Numbered from the stretch's first letter, positions 1 to 6,781 are shown. The stretch: DNA of 7,061 nucleotides from Bacteroidales bacterium (GCA_024400715.1 JAKSMH010000050.1:1-7061), one strand, 5' to 3'. Notes: a model not told the origin generated them from the letters alone. Program-made: numbers and translations.

Positions 1-173
1 CCATCATTTTGCACATTGCCGAACTCGGTCCCGTGAGTGCCGTTGACTTGTCTGAGCAACTTGGCATTCCACTTCGCACTGTGGCAAGGAAAATTAAATT
101 GCTCAAAGAAAAAGCTGTTGTCGAATTTGTGGGAGCCAAGAAGAACGGGGGCTATGTGCTAAAAAAGCAGTGA
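1..173 (+). CDS. C-terminal fragment of a winged helix-turn-helix protein, cut by the window edge
   Basis: Only the last 56 codons are visible, with the first complete codon at base 3 and a TGA stop at 171-173. The peptide has the pattern of a C-terminal winged helix-turn-helix: a first helix (IILHIAELG), a second (AVDLSEQLG), a recognition helix (PLRTVARKIKLLKEKAVV) and a wing strand pair (EFVGAKKNGGYVL). In Bacteroidota this ending is typical of proteins with an N-terminal AlbA_2/divergent AAA-4 ATP-binding domain and a C-terminal helix-turn-helix, often annotated as putative transcriptional regulators. The N-terminal part lies outside the window, so that assignment is an inference from the tail alone. 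Seeing a DNA-binding fold is fairly safe; the regulatory target is unknown. No hairpin terminator is visible before the next gene. Confidence 0.65.
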   Translation, partial: IILHIAELGPVSAVDLSEQLGIPLRTVARKIKLLKEKAVVEFVGAKKNGGYVLKKQ

Positions 174-209
174 AATGGCTGATAGCGTTTAAATTTTCGG
201 CGCTTGGCG

Positions 210-237
210 TTGATTTCAAAACTTTTGTGTAAGTTTG
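210..237 (+). promoter_or_regulatory. Putative Bacteroidota-type promoter of murF-alr
   Basis: The octamer TAAGTTTG at 230-237 matches the Bacteroidota -7 consensus TAnnTTTG exactly. A TTG at 210-212 lies 17 bases upstream and could be the -33 element. Transcription would start around 244, giving a leader of only about 15 bases before the ATG at 260. The match is by eye; the -33 part is weak. Confidence 0.5.
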
Positions 238-259
238 CACATTCATATTATTGACGACA

Positions 260-2722
260 ATGCTTACCATTTCACAAATAAAAGACCTCTGCCAACCATT
301 GGCCAGTCAATTAAATGCAGACAATCCTGAAATCGAATACCTGGCTTTTGACAGCCGCAATATCGCGGTTCCTTCAAAAACCCTCTTCTTTGCTATCACC
401 ACCTCAAAAAATGACGGTCATCATTACATTGGCGAACTGATTCAAAAGGGAGTGCGAAATTTCATTGTTACACGGACTATCGAGCAGTTTGCCCAATATC
501 CCGAAGCTTCCTTTATTCAGGTGAAAGACGCGGTATGCGCATTGCAGGCCATTGTGGCTCATCACCGACAGCAATTTGCTTATCCCGTAGTGGGCATCAC
601 CGGCAGTAACGGCAAAACCATCGTCAAAGAATGGCTTAGCCAAATGCTCGTGCCAGAATATCACGTGGTGAAAAACCCCAACAGCTACAATTCGCAAATC
701 GGCGTTCCTCTTTCAGTATGGCAAATGAATGAACGGCATAATCTGGCAATTTTTGAAGCCGGTATTTCAAAACCGGACGAAATGGAAAAGATTGCCGAAG
801 TCATCAAACCAACTATCGGTATATTAACCAATATTGGAGCGGCGCATGATGGCTTTTTCCAAAATAAAGAGGAAAAGTTGATTGAAAAGGCCAAATTGTT
901 CAATCATTGTCAGACCATTATCTACAATGCTGATAATCAAATGATTGATGATTTTTTCAAACAAAATAATCTCTTCCATAATCGTACAATCTCTTGGGGG
1001 AAAAAGGATGGGGCTGATTTTCACATAGACTTTATCAACCATACCGATTTCCATACGATGGTGTCGCTCAATCAGCAACTCATCGACATTCCTTTTAGCG
1101 ATGCGGGTTCCGTTGAGAATGCCCTACATGCGTCAGTTTTGTTGCTGCACTTAGGCTTTTCCGCTTCACAAATCAATCAAAAACTGGCCCAGTTGTCTCC
1201 TGTTTCCATGCGTATGGAAATGAAGGAGGGTATTCAGAACTCGGTCATTATCAACGATACTTATAGTCTGGATATGAGTTCCTTGCGTATTGCCTTGGAC
1301 TTTATGAACGCCCAAACGCAGCTCGTTAGGAAGACTGTCATCATTTCTGATTTTGAACAGGCGGGAGATTTCAATGAGGCGGATTATCAGTCTATCAATA
1401 ATCTATTGATTCATAAGGGAATTACGAGACTGATTGCGGTTGGGAGAAACTTTTGCGAACATCGGTCCGCTTTTCACTTCGCAAAACAGAGCTTTTATCA
1501 AAATACTGCCGATTTATTAAGTAATTTGCATCAGGAACCGTTTCTGCAGGAGGTGATTTTGGTTAAGGGGGCGCGCAGTTACCAATTCGAGCAAGTGGTG
1601 GAAGCTCTGCAATATAAGACGCACCGGACGGTGTTGAATGTGAGTTTGCCGGCTCTCATCAATAACTTAAACTACTATCGTTCGTTGTTGCAGCCCAACA
1701 CCAAAATGGTGGCTATGGTGAAAGCGCAATCTTACGGTTTGGGCGATGCCGAACTGATTAATGAATTAATATACCACAATATAGATTATCTGGCTGTGGC
1801 TTATACCGACGAAGGTGTTCGTTTGCGCAAGCGAAACATCAATCGTCCGATTATCGTGCTGGGTGCCGAAGCACATAGTTTCGAGGCCATGATCAATTAT
1901 AACTTGGAACCTGAAATATTCAACTTCCATTATCTTCATAAATTGGCGGAATTGCTCAAGCTGCATCCCGAAATTCAGTCATTCAATATTCATATTAAAT
2001 TGGATACTGGAATGCATCGTTTGGGTTTTGACGAACAGGATTTACCGTCATTGACCACACTGATTAAGCAGTATCCGAAATTGAAAATTCGTTCGATTTT
2101 CTCTCATCTGGCTGCCGCCGAAGATCCTGATGAAGACGAGTTTACCCGTTCTCAAATTGCAAAATTTGAGAAAATGAGCCGTTATTTGATTGATCATTTT
2201 GATTATCCAATCTTACGGCACATTCTCAATTCCGCCGGTATTTCCCGTTTCCCCGAAGCACAATACGATATGGTCCGTTTAGGGATAGGCCTCTATGGAT
2301 TTTCATCAGTACCACAAGATAAAAAACACTTGCAAAACACGGTTACGCTGAAAACGGTTGTTACGCAAGTCAAGAAAATACCCGCAAACGAAACCATTGG
2401 TTATAATCGTGCATATAAAACCTTCCAAGAGAGTCAAATTGCCATTATCCCCATTGGTTATGCTGATGGTTTTCCCCGCGAATTGGGAAATGGAATCGGT
2501 AAAGTATTTATCGCCGGCCATTTGGCACCTATCGTAGGCAAGATCTGCATGGATATGTGTATGGTTGACATCACGGGACTTTCTGTACAGGAAGGCGATG
2601 AAGTAACCATTTACGGGGATATCAATCCCATAGATAAGGTTGCGGCTTCCATTCACCGAATACCGTACGAACTGCTGACATCCATTTCCAAGCGGGTACA
2701 GCGAATCTATATCAAGGACTAA
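260..2722 (+). CDS. murF-alr: Bifunctional UDP-MurNAc-tripeptide:D-Ala-D-Ala ligase / alanine racemase (MurF-Alr fusion)
   Basis: One 820-residue protein joins two cytoplasmic peptidoglycan enzymes. The N-terminal half is MurF, which adds D-Ala-D-Ala to the UDP-MurNAc-tripeptide using ATP. It has a P-loop GITGSNGKT at residues 112-120, NSYNSQIGVPLS at 141-152, TNIGAAH at 190-196 and an EKAKLF segment just after, holding the lysine expected to be carbamylated. The third domain closes with ILVKGARS near 433-440. The C-terminal half, from about 455, is a PLP-dependent alanine racemase. PLP lysine 488 lies in MVKAQSYGLG, KLDTGMHRLGF is at 580-590, and FSHL is at 614-617. The PLP-nitrogen arginine is in MVRLGIGLYG, catalytic tyrosine 715 is in ETIGYNR, PIGYADG starts at 731, and ICMDMCMVDIT follows. 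Both catalytic sets look intact, so one enzyme makes D-Ala and the other uses its dimer. The fusion is standard in Bacteroidota. A TTG three codons upstream (251) is in frame, but ATG 260 is preferred because the leader from the likely promoter is otherwise too short. Confidence 0.95.
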   Translation: MLTISQIKDLCQPLASQLNADNPEIEYLAFDSRNIAVPSKTLFFAITTSKNDGHHYIGELIQKGVRNFIVTRTIEQFAQYPEASFIQVKDAVCALQAIVAHHRQQFAYPVVGITGSNGKTIVKEWLSQMLVPEYHVVKNPNSYNSQIGVPLSVWQMNERHNLAIFEAGISKPDEMEKIAEVIKPTIGILTNIGAAHDGFFQNKEEKLIEKAKLFNHCQTIIYNADNQMIDDFFKQNNLFHNRTISWGKKDGADFHIDFINHTDFHTMVSLNQQLIDIPFSDAGSVENALHASVLLLHLGFSASQINQKLAQLSPVSMRMEMKEGIQNSVIINDTYSLDMSSLRIALDFMNAQTQLVRKTVIISDFEQAGDFNEADYQSINNLLIHKGITRLIAVGRNFCEHRSAFHFAKQSFYQNTADLLSNLHQEPFLQEVILVKGARSYQFEQVVEALQYKTHRTVLNVSLPALINNLNYYRSLLQPNTKMVAMVKAQSYGLGDAELINELIYHNIDYLAVAYTDEGVRLRKRNINRPIIVLGAEAHSFEAMINYNLEPEIFNFHYLHKLAELLKLHPEIQSFNIHIKLDTGMHRLGFDEQDLPSLTTLIKQYPKLKIRSIFSHLAAAEDPDEDEFTRSQIAKFEKMSRYLIDHFDYPILRHILNSAGISRFPEAQYDMVRLGIGLYGFSSVPQDKKHLQNTVTLKTVVTQVKKIPANETIGYNRAYKTFQESQIAIIPIGYADGFPRELGNGIGKVFIAGHLAPIVGKICMDMCMVDITGLSVQEGDEVTIYGDINPIDKVAASIHRIPYELLTSISKRVQRIYIKD

Positions 2723-3586
2723 CTACAAATAGAATTTCAAATTACGGGCTTTGGCTTCCTGTTTGAGACGCTTCAAGGCCCTTTCCTTTAATTGGCGTAC
2801 ACGTTCCCGGGACAAGCCCACCGTATCACCGATTTCATCTAAGGTATATTCGTGATTAACCCCTATTCCAAAAAACAACCTGATAATCTCGCTTTCTTTG
2901 TCATTCAACGCTTTTTTCAATATCTCGTCAATTTCAGAAGAAAGGGACTCGCTAATCAGTTTGTCATCCGTATCTTTTTCATTATTATATATAAATGTAT
3001 CTGAAAACTTCGTGTCGTCATCGGGAGACACGGGCGAATCCATTGACTGCGGATGATTATTGATTTTCAGGATTTCATTGACTTTATCCAGTGGCAGATC
3101 CATAGCTTCAGCTACTTCCTCATTGGTTGGGGCACGTTGAAAGATTTGTTCCAAACGAGCCATTTCCTTTTTCATTTTATTAATCGTACCCACTTGATTC
3201 AACGGCAATCGAACAATACGCGACTGGTCGGCAATGGCTTGGCAGATGGCTTGGCGAATCCACCATACCGCGTATGAAATAAACTTGAAACCACGGGTTT
3301 CGTCAAAACGCTTGGCAGCCTTAATCAAGCCGATATTTCCTTCATTAATCAAATCGGGCAAAGTGATACCCTGATTTTGATACTGTTTGGCCACAGAAAC
3401 CACGAAACGCAAGTTGGCCTTCGTCAACTTATCCAATGCCTCTTGGTCACCCATTCTAATACGTCGAGCCAATTCCACCTCTTCTTCGGCAGTAATCATT
3501 TGTTCTTTACCAATATCTGCCAAAAAACGATCCAACGATGCCGTTTCTCTATTGGTAATGGATTTTGAAATCTTTAATTGTCTCAT
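2723..3586 (-). CDS. rpoD: Primary RNA polymerase sigma factor, sigma-70 family, RpoD/SigA type
   Basis: The 287-residue protein is the short housekeeping sigma of Bacteroidota, which directs RNA polymerase to the TAnnTTTG promoters seen in this window. It starts at region 1.2 (about residues 13-42, [12 protein letters not shown] onward) and has no region 1.1, which is normal for this phylum. Region 2 spans about 50-120 with the core-binding and -10 recognition helices ([48 protein letters not shown]). Region 3 covers about 128-205. Region 4 covers about 213-283, with the -35 binding helix-turn-helix in [20 protein letters not shown]. The family is certain, and the primary rather than alternative role is inferred from length and close region 2/4 matches. 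The gene follows htrA by 24 bases on the same strand; no TAnnTTTG box was found in the ~200 bases upstream of its ATG, so cotranscription with htrA is likely. Its stop touches that of murF-alr. Confidence 0.95.
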   Translation of the reverse strand: MRQLKISKSITNRETASLDRFLADIGKEQMITAEEEVELARRIRMGDQEALDKLTKANLRFVVSVAKQYQNQGITLPDLINEGNIGLIKAAKRFDETRGFKFISYAVWWIRQAICQAIADQSRIVRLPLNQVGTINKMKKEMARLEQIFQRAPTNEEVAEAMDLPLDKVNEILKINNHPQSMDSPVSPDDDTKFSDTFIYNNEKDTDDKLISESLSSEIDEILKKALNDKESEIIRLFFGIGVNHEYTLDEIGDTVGLSRERVRQLKERALKRLKQEAKARNLKFYL

Positions 3587-3610
3587 ATAGAGTAGTTTAA
3601 TTATTCACAA

Positions 3611-5023
3611 TTAAGATAATTGGATGGTATAGGTATATTTGTAATAACCATTATCATAGACTCCTTCTATGGAAATAAACTTATCCTTGTTATTCAGCAA
3701 GAACCTATTTAAATCTTCTTTATTTGAAATAATACGATTATTAATAATGGTTATGACAAAACCTTTTTTCACACCAGCTTGTTTCAGCAATCCTTCCCCC
3801 ACATCGGTCACTTTCACACCGCCGGTGATACGATAATAATTCAAATCGCGCTTACTAAGGTCGCTATATGTTCCGCCCAGTATGTTTTCCGCATTAATGG
3901 AAGACGGTGAAATGACGTCGGTATTTCCGTTTCTATTGAGCAACTGAATAGATTTTACTTCTTCTTTTCCAAAATGAAGAATAGTCAGTTTGACTGTTTC
4001 ACCAGGCGAACTCTGCATTAATATCTCACGTAATTCGGAAGAAGAATTAACTTTAACGTCATTGACGGATAAAATAATATCCTCTTCTGATAGACCATTC
4101 TTTTGAGCGGCTCCATCCTCATTAATTTGAGCTACCAGCACTCCGTTCATATTCGGCAAATTCATTTCCGCTGCCTTTTGAGGAGTAATATCCATGATTG
4201 CCACTCCGATATAAGCCCGCTGCACCATACCGTATTTCTGCAAATCGTGAGCCACTTTCCGAGCCACGTTGGAAGGTATGGCAAAAGAATAACCCGTAAA
4301 ATAACCGTTACCTGAAGCAATAGCCGAATTAATCCCTATTAATTCTCCCCGTGCATTCACCAATGCGCCACCACTGTTGCCCTGATTCACCGCAGCGTCG
4401 GTCTGAATAAATGACTCGATATTGGCGTTATCGTCCAAAATACTCAGGTTACGGGCCTTGGCACTCACAATACCTGCAGTCACGGTAGAAGTAAGATTGA
4501 ATGGGTTTCCCACTGCCAACACCCATTCTCCGATACGAACCTCATCAGAATTTCCGAATATCAGATACGGAAAGTTGTCACCTTCTATCTTTACAAGTGC
4601 CAAATCGGCTTCGGTATCAGTTCCAACAATTGTTGCCTGATATTCTCGTTTGTCATTTAATGTGACGGTTATTTTTTCGGCATCCTCCACCACGTGGTTA
4701 TTGGTGATGATGTAGCCATCGCCCGAAATAATCACTCCTGATCCTGCTGCCACCACAGGATACTCGCTGGGACGGTCAAGACCAAAAAAATGTTCCCAAA
4801 AGGAACCACTGAAGTAGCTGTCGAATGCGGAATTTTTCTGAATAAACTCCGTTTTTATGTGAACTACTGCCTGTACGGAATGCTCTGCCGCCGCCGTTAA
4901 ATCCACATATTGGAAATTTTTGGAAGAATTTGAAACAATTTTACCATTGTCGTTTTGAGCAAAAATACACCCTATAGAAAATAGTAAAATACTGATTAAT
5001 AATACTTTCTGACGTTTTCTCAT
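3611..5023 (-). CDS. htrA: HtrA/DegP-family periplasmic serine endoprotease with two PDZ domains
   Basis: The 470-residue protein is an envelope quality-control protease and chaperone that degrades misfolded periplasmic proteins. A basic start (MRKRQK) and hydrophobic stretch to about residue 20 form a signal peptide, probably cleaved near FA-QND. The trypsin-like domain covers about 40-260 with a complete triad: His110 in ITNNHVV, Asp140 in TEADLALVKI and Ser217 in QGNSGGALVN. PDZ1 lies at about 268-362 (YIGVAIMDIT to TVKLTIL). PDZ2, about 395-470, begins GGVKVTDVGEGLLKQAGVKKG. Length and order match DegP/DegQ-type proteases of Bacteroidota; sequence alone does not separate DegP, DegQ and DegS, though two PDZ domains and no retained membrane anchor argue against DegS. 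An AGGA lies 10 bases before the ATG. It is divergent from rplU across 155 A/T-rich bases and is followed closely by rpoD. No clear promoter box could be assigned, which would fit stress-controlled transcription but does not prove it. Confidence 0.93.
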   Translation of the reverse strand: MRKRQKVLLISILLFSIGCIFAQNDNGKIVSNSSKNFQYVDLTAAAEHSVQAVVHIKTEFIQKNSAFDSYFSGSFWEHFFGLDRPSEYPVVAAGSGVIISGDGYIITNNHVVEDAEKITVTLNDKREYQATIVGTDTEADLALVKIEGDNFPYLIFGNSDEVRIGEWVLAVGNPFNLTSTVTAGIVSAKARNLSILDDNANIESFIQTDAAVNQGNSGGALVNARGELIGINSAIASGNGYFTGYSFAIPSNVARKVAHDLQKYGMVQRAYIGVAIMDITPQKAAEMNLPNMNGVLVAQINEDGAAQKNGLSEEDIILSVNDVKVNSSSELREILMQSSPGETVKLTILHFGKEEVKSIQLLNRNGNTDVISPSSINAENILGGTYSDLSKRDLNYYRITGGVKVTDVGEGLLKQAGVKKGFVITIINNRIISNKEDLNRFLLNNKDKFISIEGVYDNGYYKYTYTIQLS

Positions 5024-5106
5024 GGTTTTATTTTCCTATAATAATTAACATAGTATAAATAATAGACTAATGTAAAACGCAATAGTTTAATAAAAAGTAT
5101 AAATAT

Positions 5107-5140
5107 TTTGGCGATGGTATTATTTTTTTTTATATTTTTG
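5107..5140 (+). promoter_or_regulatory. Putative promoter of rplU-rpmA
   Basis: TATTTTTG at 5133-5140 matches the Bacteroidota -7 consensus TAnnTTTG. A TTTG at 5107-5110 fits the -33 element with a 22-base spacer, at the long end of the usual range. The T-rich stretch between them is typical of strong ribosomal protein promoters in this phylum. Predicted start of transcription is near 5147, giving a leader of about 32 bases. Confidence 0.6.
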
Positions 5141-5178
5141 CAACTCCAAAAAATTATTAACCAAAAAAATCAATCACA

Positions 5179-5490
5179 ATGTACGCAATCGTAGAAATAG
5201 CAGGGCAACAATTTAAGATTGAACAAGGCCGCAAGGTTTATGTTCACCGCCTCAAAGCTGAAGAAGGTTCGCAAGTAAAGTTCGACCGCGTTATGCTTGT
5301 TGATAATGACGGTACCGTAAAAGTTGGTACTCCCACCGTTGCTGGTGCAGAAGTAACCGCTACCGTTGTTAACCACATTAAAGGCGACAAAGTTCTTGTT
5401 TTCAAGAAGAAAAGAAGAAAAGGTTATCAAAAAATGAATGGTCATCGTCAATATTTGACCACTTTGAAGATTGATTCTATCAACTTCTAA
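5179..5490 (+). CDS. rplU: 50S ribosomal protein L21
   Basis: The 103-residue protein begins [19 protein letters not shown], the L21 N-terminus, and continues with the expected beta-rich core ([28 protein letters not shown]) and basic C-terminal segment [18 protein letters not shown], followed by YLTTLKI. L21 binds 23S rRNA in the large subunit. Length is normal for the family. It is the first gene of the rplU-rpmA pair, with a 30-base gap to rpmA, the common bacterial arrangement. The leader is A/T-rich with no Shine-Dalgarno sequence, as expected in Bacteroidota where A-rich leaders support initiation. Nothing about the gene is unusual. Confidence 0.97.
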   Translation: MYAIVEIAGQQFKIEQGRKVYVHRLKAEEGSQVKFDRVMLVDNDGTVKVGTPTVAGAEVTATVVNHIKGDKVLVFKKKRRKGYQKMNGHRQYLTTLKIDSINF

Positions 5491-5520
5491 TTTAGTATTA
5501 ACGAATAAAAATTATTAGAT

Positions 5521-5784
5521 ATGGCTCATAAAAAAGGTGTCGGTAGTTCTCAGAACGGTCGTGAATCCCACAGCAAGCGCTTAGGCGTTAAGATTTTTGG
5601 CGGTCAGGTTGCCAAAGCCGGTAACATCATTATTCGTCAAAGAGGTACAGTTCACAATCCTGGTTTGAATGTTGGTATGGGTAAAGATCATACCTTATTC
5701 GCATTGATTGACGGAACAGTTATTTTCAAAAAAGGAAGAAAAGGAAGATCTTATGTTTCTGTACAACCTGTTGCGGAAGCATAA
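5521..5784 (+). CDS. rpmA: 50S ribosomal protein L27
   Basis: The 87-residue protein starts [20 protein letters not shown] and continues LGVKIFGGQ, the classic L27 start; this N-terminal tail reaches towards the peptidyl transferase centre and contacts tRNA. The conserved core follows: [29 protein letters not shown] is split here only by description, then [18 protein letters not shown]. There is no extra N-terminal propeptide of the kind cleaved by Prp protease in Firmicutes; Ala2 would be the mature start. It follows rplU and is closed by a strong terminator 28 bases after its stop, so the pair forms a two-gene operon without the downstream obg seen in many other bacteria. Confidence 0.97.
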   Translation: MAHKKGVGSSQNGRESHSKRLGVKIFGGQVAKAGNIIIRQRGTVHNPGLNVGMGKDHTLFALIDGTVIFKKGRKGRSYVSVQPVAEA

Positions 5785-5811
5785 TTTTTTGTTCATAATG
5801 TTTGATTGGAT

Positions 5812-5840
5812 GGCCCGGCTCCCCGCTGGGCCGTTTTTTT
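5812..5840 (+). terminator. Rho-independent terminator of rplU-rpmA
   Basis: GGCCCGGC (5812-5819) pairs with GCTGGGCC (5825-5832) through 8 base pairs including one G-T wobble, around a TCCCC loop, followed by seven T at 5834-5840. The strand lacks a matching T tract in the other direction, so it works mainly for the plus strand. Its T tract overlaps the stop codon of the convergent gene. Confidence 0.9.
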
Positions 5841-6261
5841 ATTCTTTTTTTACCACATAAAACACAAAATCATTCGTAAGTTTGCGATCCAATTTTTTGA
5901 CAACTAAATAATATATTGCCGTTAGTACCAATGCCACGATCACACTCAGCCAATCAATGCGAGTGAATGCATAACAACCAAACAAGCCCAGTAGCAAAAC
6001 CGCACACGGCAAGCCATAGCCCAACAGTACTGCCTTTCGGGCTAGATTCTGTTTCATTCGCAAATTAACCGATTCTCCAATTTGGAAAACTTCTCCAGAA
6101 ATATTTTGAGCTTCTATGAGTTCATTTTTCTTTTCAGTAATATTGCATAAGCTTTTTGCCGCACAGCCACCACAGGCCGAACTCACCACGATTTCCACCC
6201 AGATATGATTTTCCTGTATTTTTCGAACAATACCTTCTTTACAAACCTGATCATCCATCAT
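5839..6261 (-). CDS. RseC/MucC-family inner membrane protein (SoxR-reducing system / sigma-E regulator family)
   Basis: The 140-residue protein matches the RseC/MucC family layout. An N-terminal soluble part opens with CKEGIVRKIQENHIWVEIV, then a cysteine cluster SACGGCAAKSLCN with Cys30, Cys33 and Cys39, then a small beta-type segment (EVFQIGESVNLRM). Two membrane helices follow at about 77-99 and 104-121, and a short basic tail ends the protein. Members in Proteobacteria modulate sigma-E or help reduce SoxR; in Bacteroidota they usually stand at the head of an rnf electron-transport operon, where the cysteines could serve redox or iron-sulphur chemistry. Here no rnf gene is adjacent: rpmA converges on it and a small lipoprotein diverges from it, so the gene is an isolated transcription unit. 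The first of two consecutive ATG codons was taken as start. The family call is good; the role is inferred. Confidence 0.82.
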   Translation of the reverse strand: MMDDQVCKEGIVRKIQENHIWVEIVVSSACGGCAAKSLCNITEKKNELIEAQNISGEVFQIGESVNLRMKQNLARKAVLLGYGLPCAVLLLGLFGCYAFTRIDWLSVIVALVLTAIYYLVVKKLDRKLTNDFVFYVVKKE

Positions 6262-6274
6262 TCATTTTTTTTTG

Positions 6275-6282
6275 CAAATATA
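6275..6282 (-). promoter_or_regulatory. Putative -7 box of the RseC-family gene
   Basis: Read on the minus strand, 6282 to 6275 is TATATTTG, an exact TAnnTTTG match. Transcription would start near 6268 inside an A tract, only about seven bases before the ATG, making the mRNA nearly leaderless. No convincing -33 TTG was found at 17-23 bases upstream. Confidence 0.45.
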
Positions 6283-6335
6283 CACGATTTAATTTTTTTT
6301 AACTTGATATATTTTAAATAAACGAATTTATTTTG

Positions 6336-6343
6336 TATTTTTG
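6336..6343 (+). promoter_or_regulatory. Putative -7 box of the small lipoprotein gene
   Basis: TATTTTTG at 6336-6343 matches TAnnTTTG and is identical to the box in front of rplU. A start near 6350 would give a leader of about 40 bases. A TTG at 6304-6306 is too far (29-base spacer) to be a normal -33 element, so only the -7 part is supported. Confidence 0.5.
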
Positions 6344-6390
6344 CCGCACTTTTTAACATCAATTATTAATCAATCAAAAAAAAAACAATT

Positions 6391-6621
6391 ATGAAAAAAG
6401 TATTATGTATTTTAGCAGCTATTGCTATGGTAGCAATTTGTTCAACTTCTTGCAACAAGAAATGTGCTTGTACTGTAAGCCAAGCTGGGATTTCTACCAA
6501 TTTTAACTACGATCTTAACCAAGTTAAGCAAACGTGGGGAAGCTATGTCAGCGACGTGAAGAAATGTAGCGATATGAATTACGAAGAAAAACTCACCAAC
6601 TTTTCTATCAAGTGTAAATAG
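6391..6621 (+). CDS. Small cysteine-rich predicted lipoprotein, function unknown
   Basis: The 76-residue protein opens with MKKVLCILAAIAMVAICSTS and then Cys21: a basic start, a hydrophobic core and a loose lipobox (STSC) of the kind accepted in Bacteroidota, so the product is probably a lipoprotein with Cys21 lipidated. The mature part is only 56 residues. Besides Cys21 it carries Cys25 and Cys27 (NKKCACTV), Cys59 and Cys75 near the end; these four could form two disulphides or bind a metal. The residues after Cys21 (NKK) are not the acidic surface-export signal known in some Bacteroidota, so it more likely stays in the periplasm. I do not recognise a named family. Short proteins with a CNK-x-C-x-C start are common in the phylum and mostly uncharacterised. 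It has its own promoter box, an A-rich leader without Shine-Dalgarno and its own terminator, which all support a real, separately expressed gene. Confidence 0.78.
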   Translation: MKKVLCILAAIAMVAICSTSCNKKCACTVSQAGISTNFNYDLNQVKQTWGSYVSDVKKCSDMNYEEKLTNFSIKCK

Positions 6622-6642
6622 TTTATTTTCTGCTGAAATAAC

Positions 6643-6677
6643 AAAAAAGCGGTAATATATCCTTTACCGCTTTTTTT
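6643..6677 (+). terminator. Bidirectional hairpin terminator after the lipoprotein gene
   Basis: GCGGTAA (6649-6655) pairs with TTACCGC (6664-6670) around an 8-base loop, and the stem is extended by six A (6643-6648) facing seven T (6671-6677). The flanking A and T runs give a U tract on both strands, so it can stop the lipoprotein transcript and also any minus-strand transcript arriving from 6782 onward. Confidence 0.88.
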
Positions 6678-6691
6678 GTGCTATTTTCTAA

Positions 6692-6733
6692 TCCGAGTAT
6701 AGATAATCGGAACTATAATAAGTTCCATTTTTT
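6692..6733 (+). other. Two overlapping, mutually exclusive short hairpins
   Basis: TCCGA (6692-6696) can pair with TCGGA (6707-6711), and GGAACT (6709-6714) can pair with AGTTCC (6721-6726). Because 6709-6711 is shared, only one can form at a time. The second is followed by six T at 6728-6733, like a weak plus-strand terminator. The rest of 6678-6781 holds nothing I recognise. Confidence 0.3.
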
Positions 6734-6781
6734 AGACCATTTTTGTTTCAAGTTCAGGTGATTGGTTTCTGCTGGTCGAAT

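Noticed and set aside
171..218. Inverted repeat TGAAAT ... ATTTCA after the first gene as a terminator or operator
   Set aside because: Only six base pairs with 36 bases between the arms and no T run; expected by chance in A/T-rich sequence.
251..259. TTG at 251 as the start of murF-alr
   Set aside because: It adds only three residues, would leave about six bases of leader after the predicted transcription start, and an ATG lies in frame at 260.
2306..2656. Minus-strand 116-codon open frame inside the racemase domain
   Set aside because: The plus-strand frame encodes conserved alanine racemase motifs; the antisense frame has no recognisable domain.
260..2722. MurF-Alr fusion as a novel enzyme or an assembly error
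   Set aside because: The same fusion is established across Bacteroidota and both catalytic sets are complete.
3377..3590. Plus-strand open frames opposite the rpoD start
   Set aside because: They are antisense to conserved sigma regions 1.2 and 2 and look like chance frames.
4961..5023. HtrA as a lipoprotein through Cys19 (FSIGC)
   Set aside because: Serine at -3 is poor for a lipobox, and FA-QND a few residues later is a better signal peptidase I site; not excluded entirely.
5024..5178. Promoter box for htrA on the minus strand
   Set aside because: The best candidate, TACTTTTT at 5099-5092, misses the final G and has no -33 partner, so it was not annotated.
5170..5451. Minus-strand 93-codon open frame
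   Set aside because: It is wholly antisense to rplU, whose product is unmistakable, and shows no family features.
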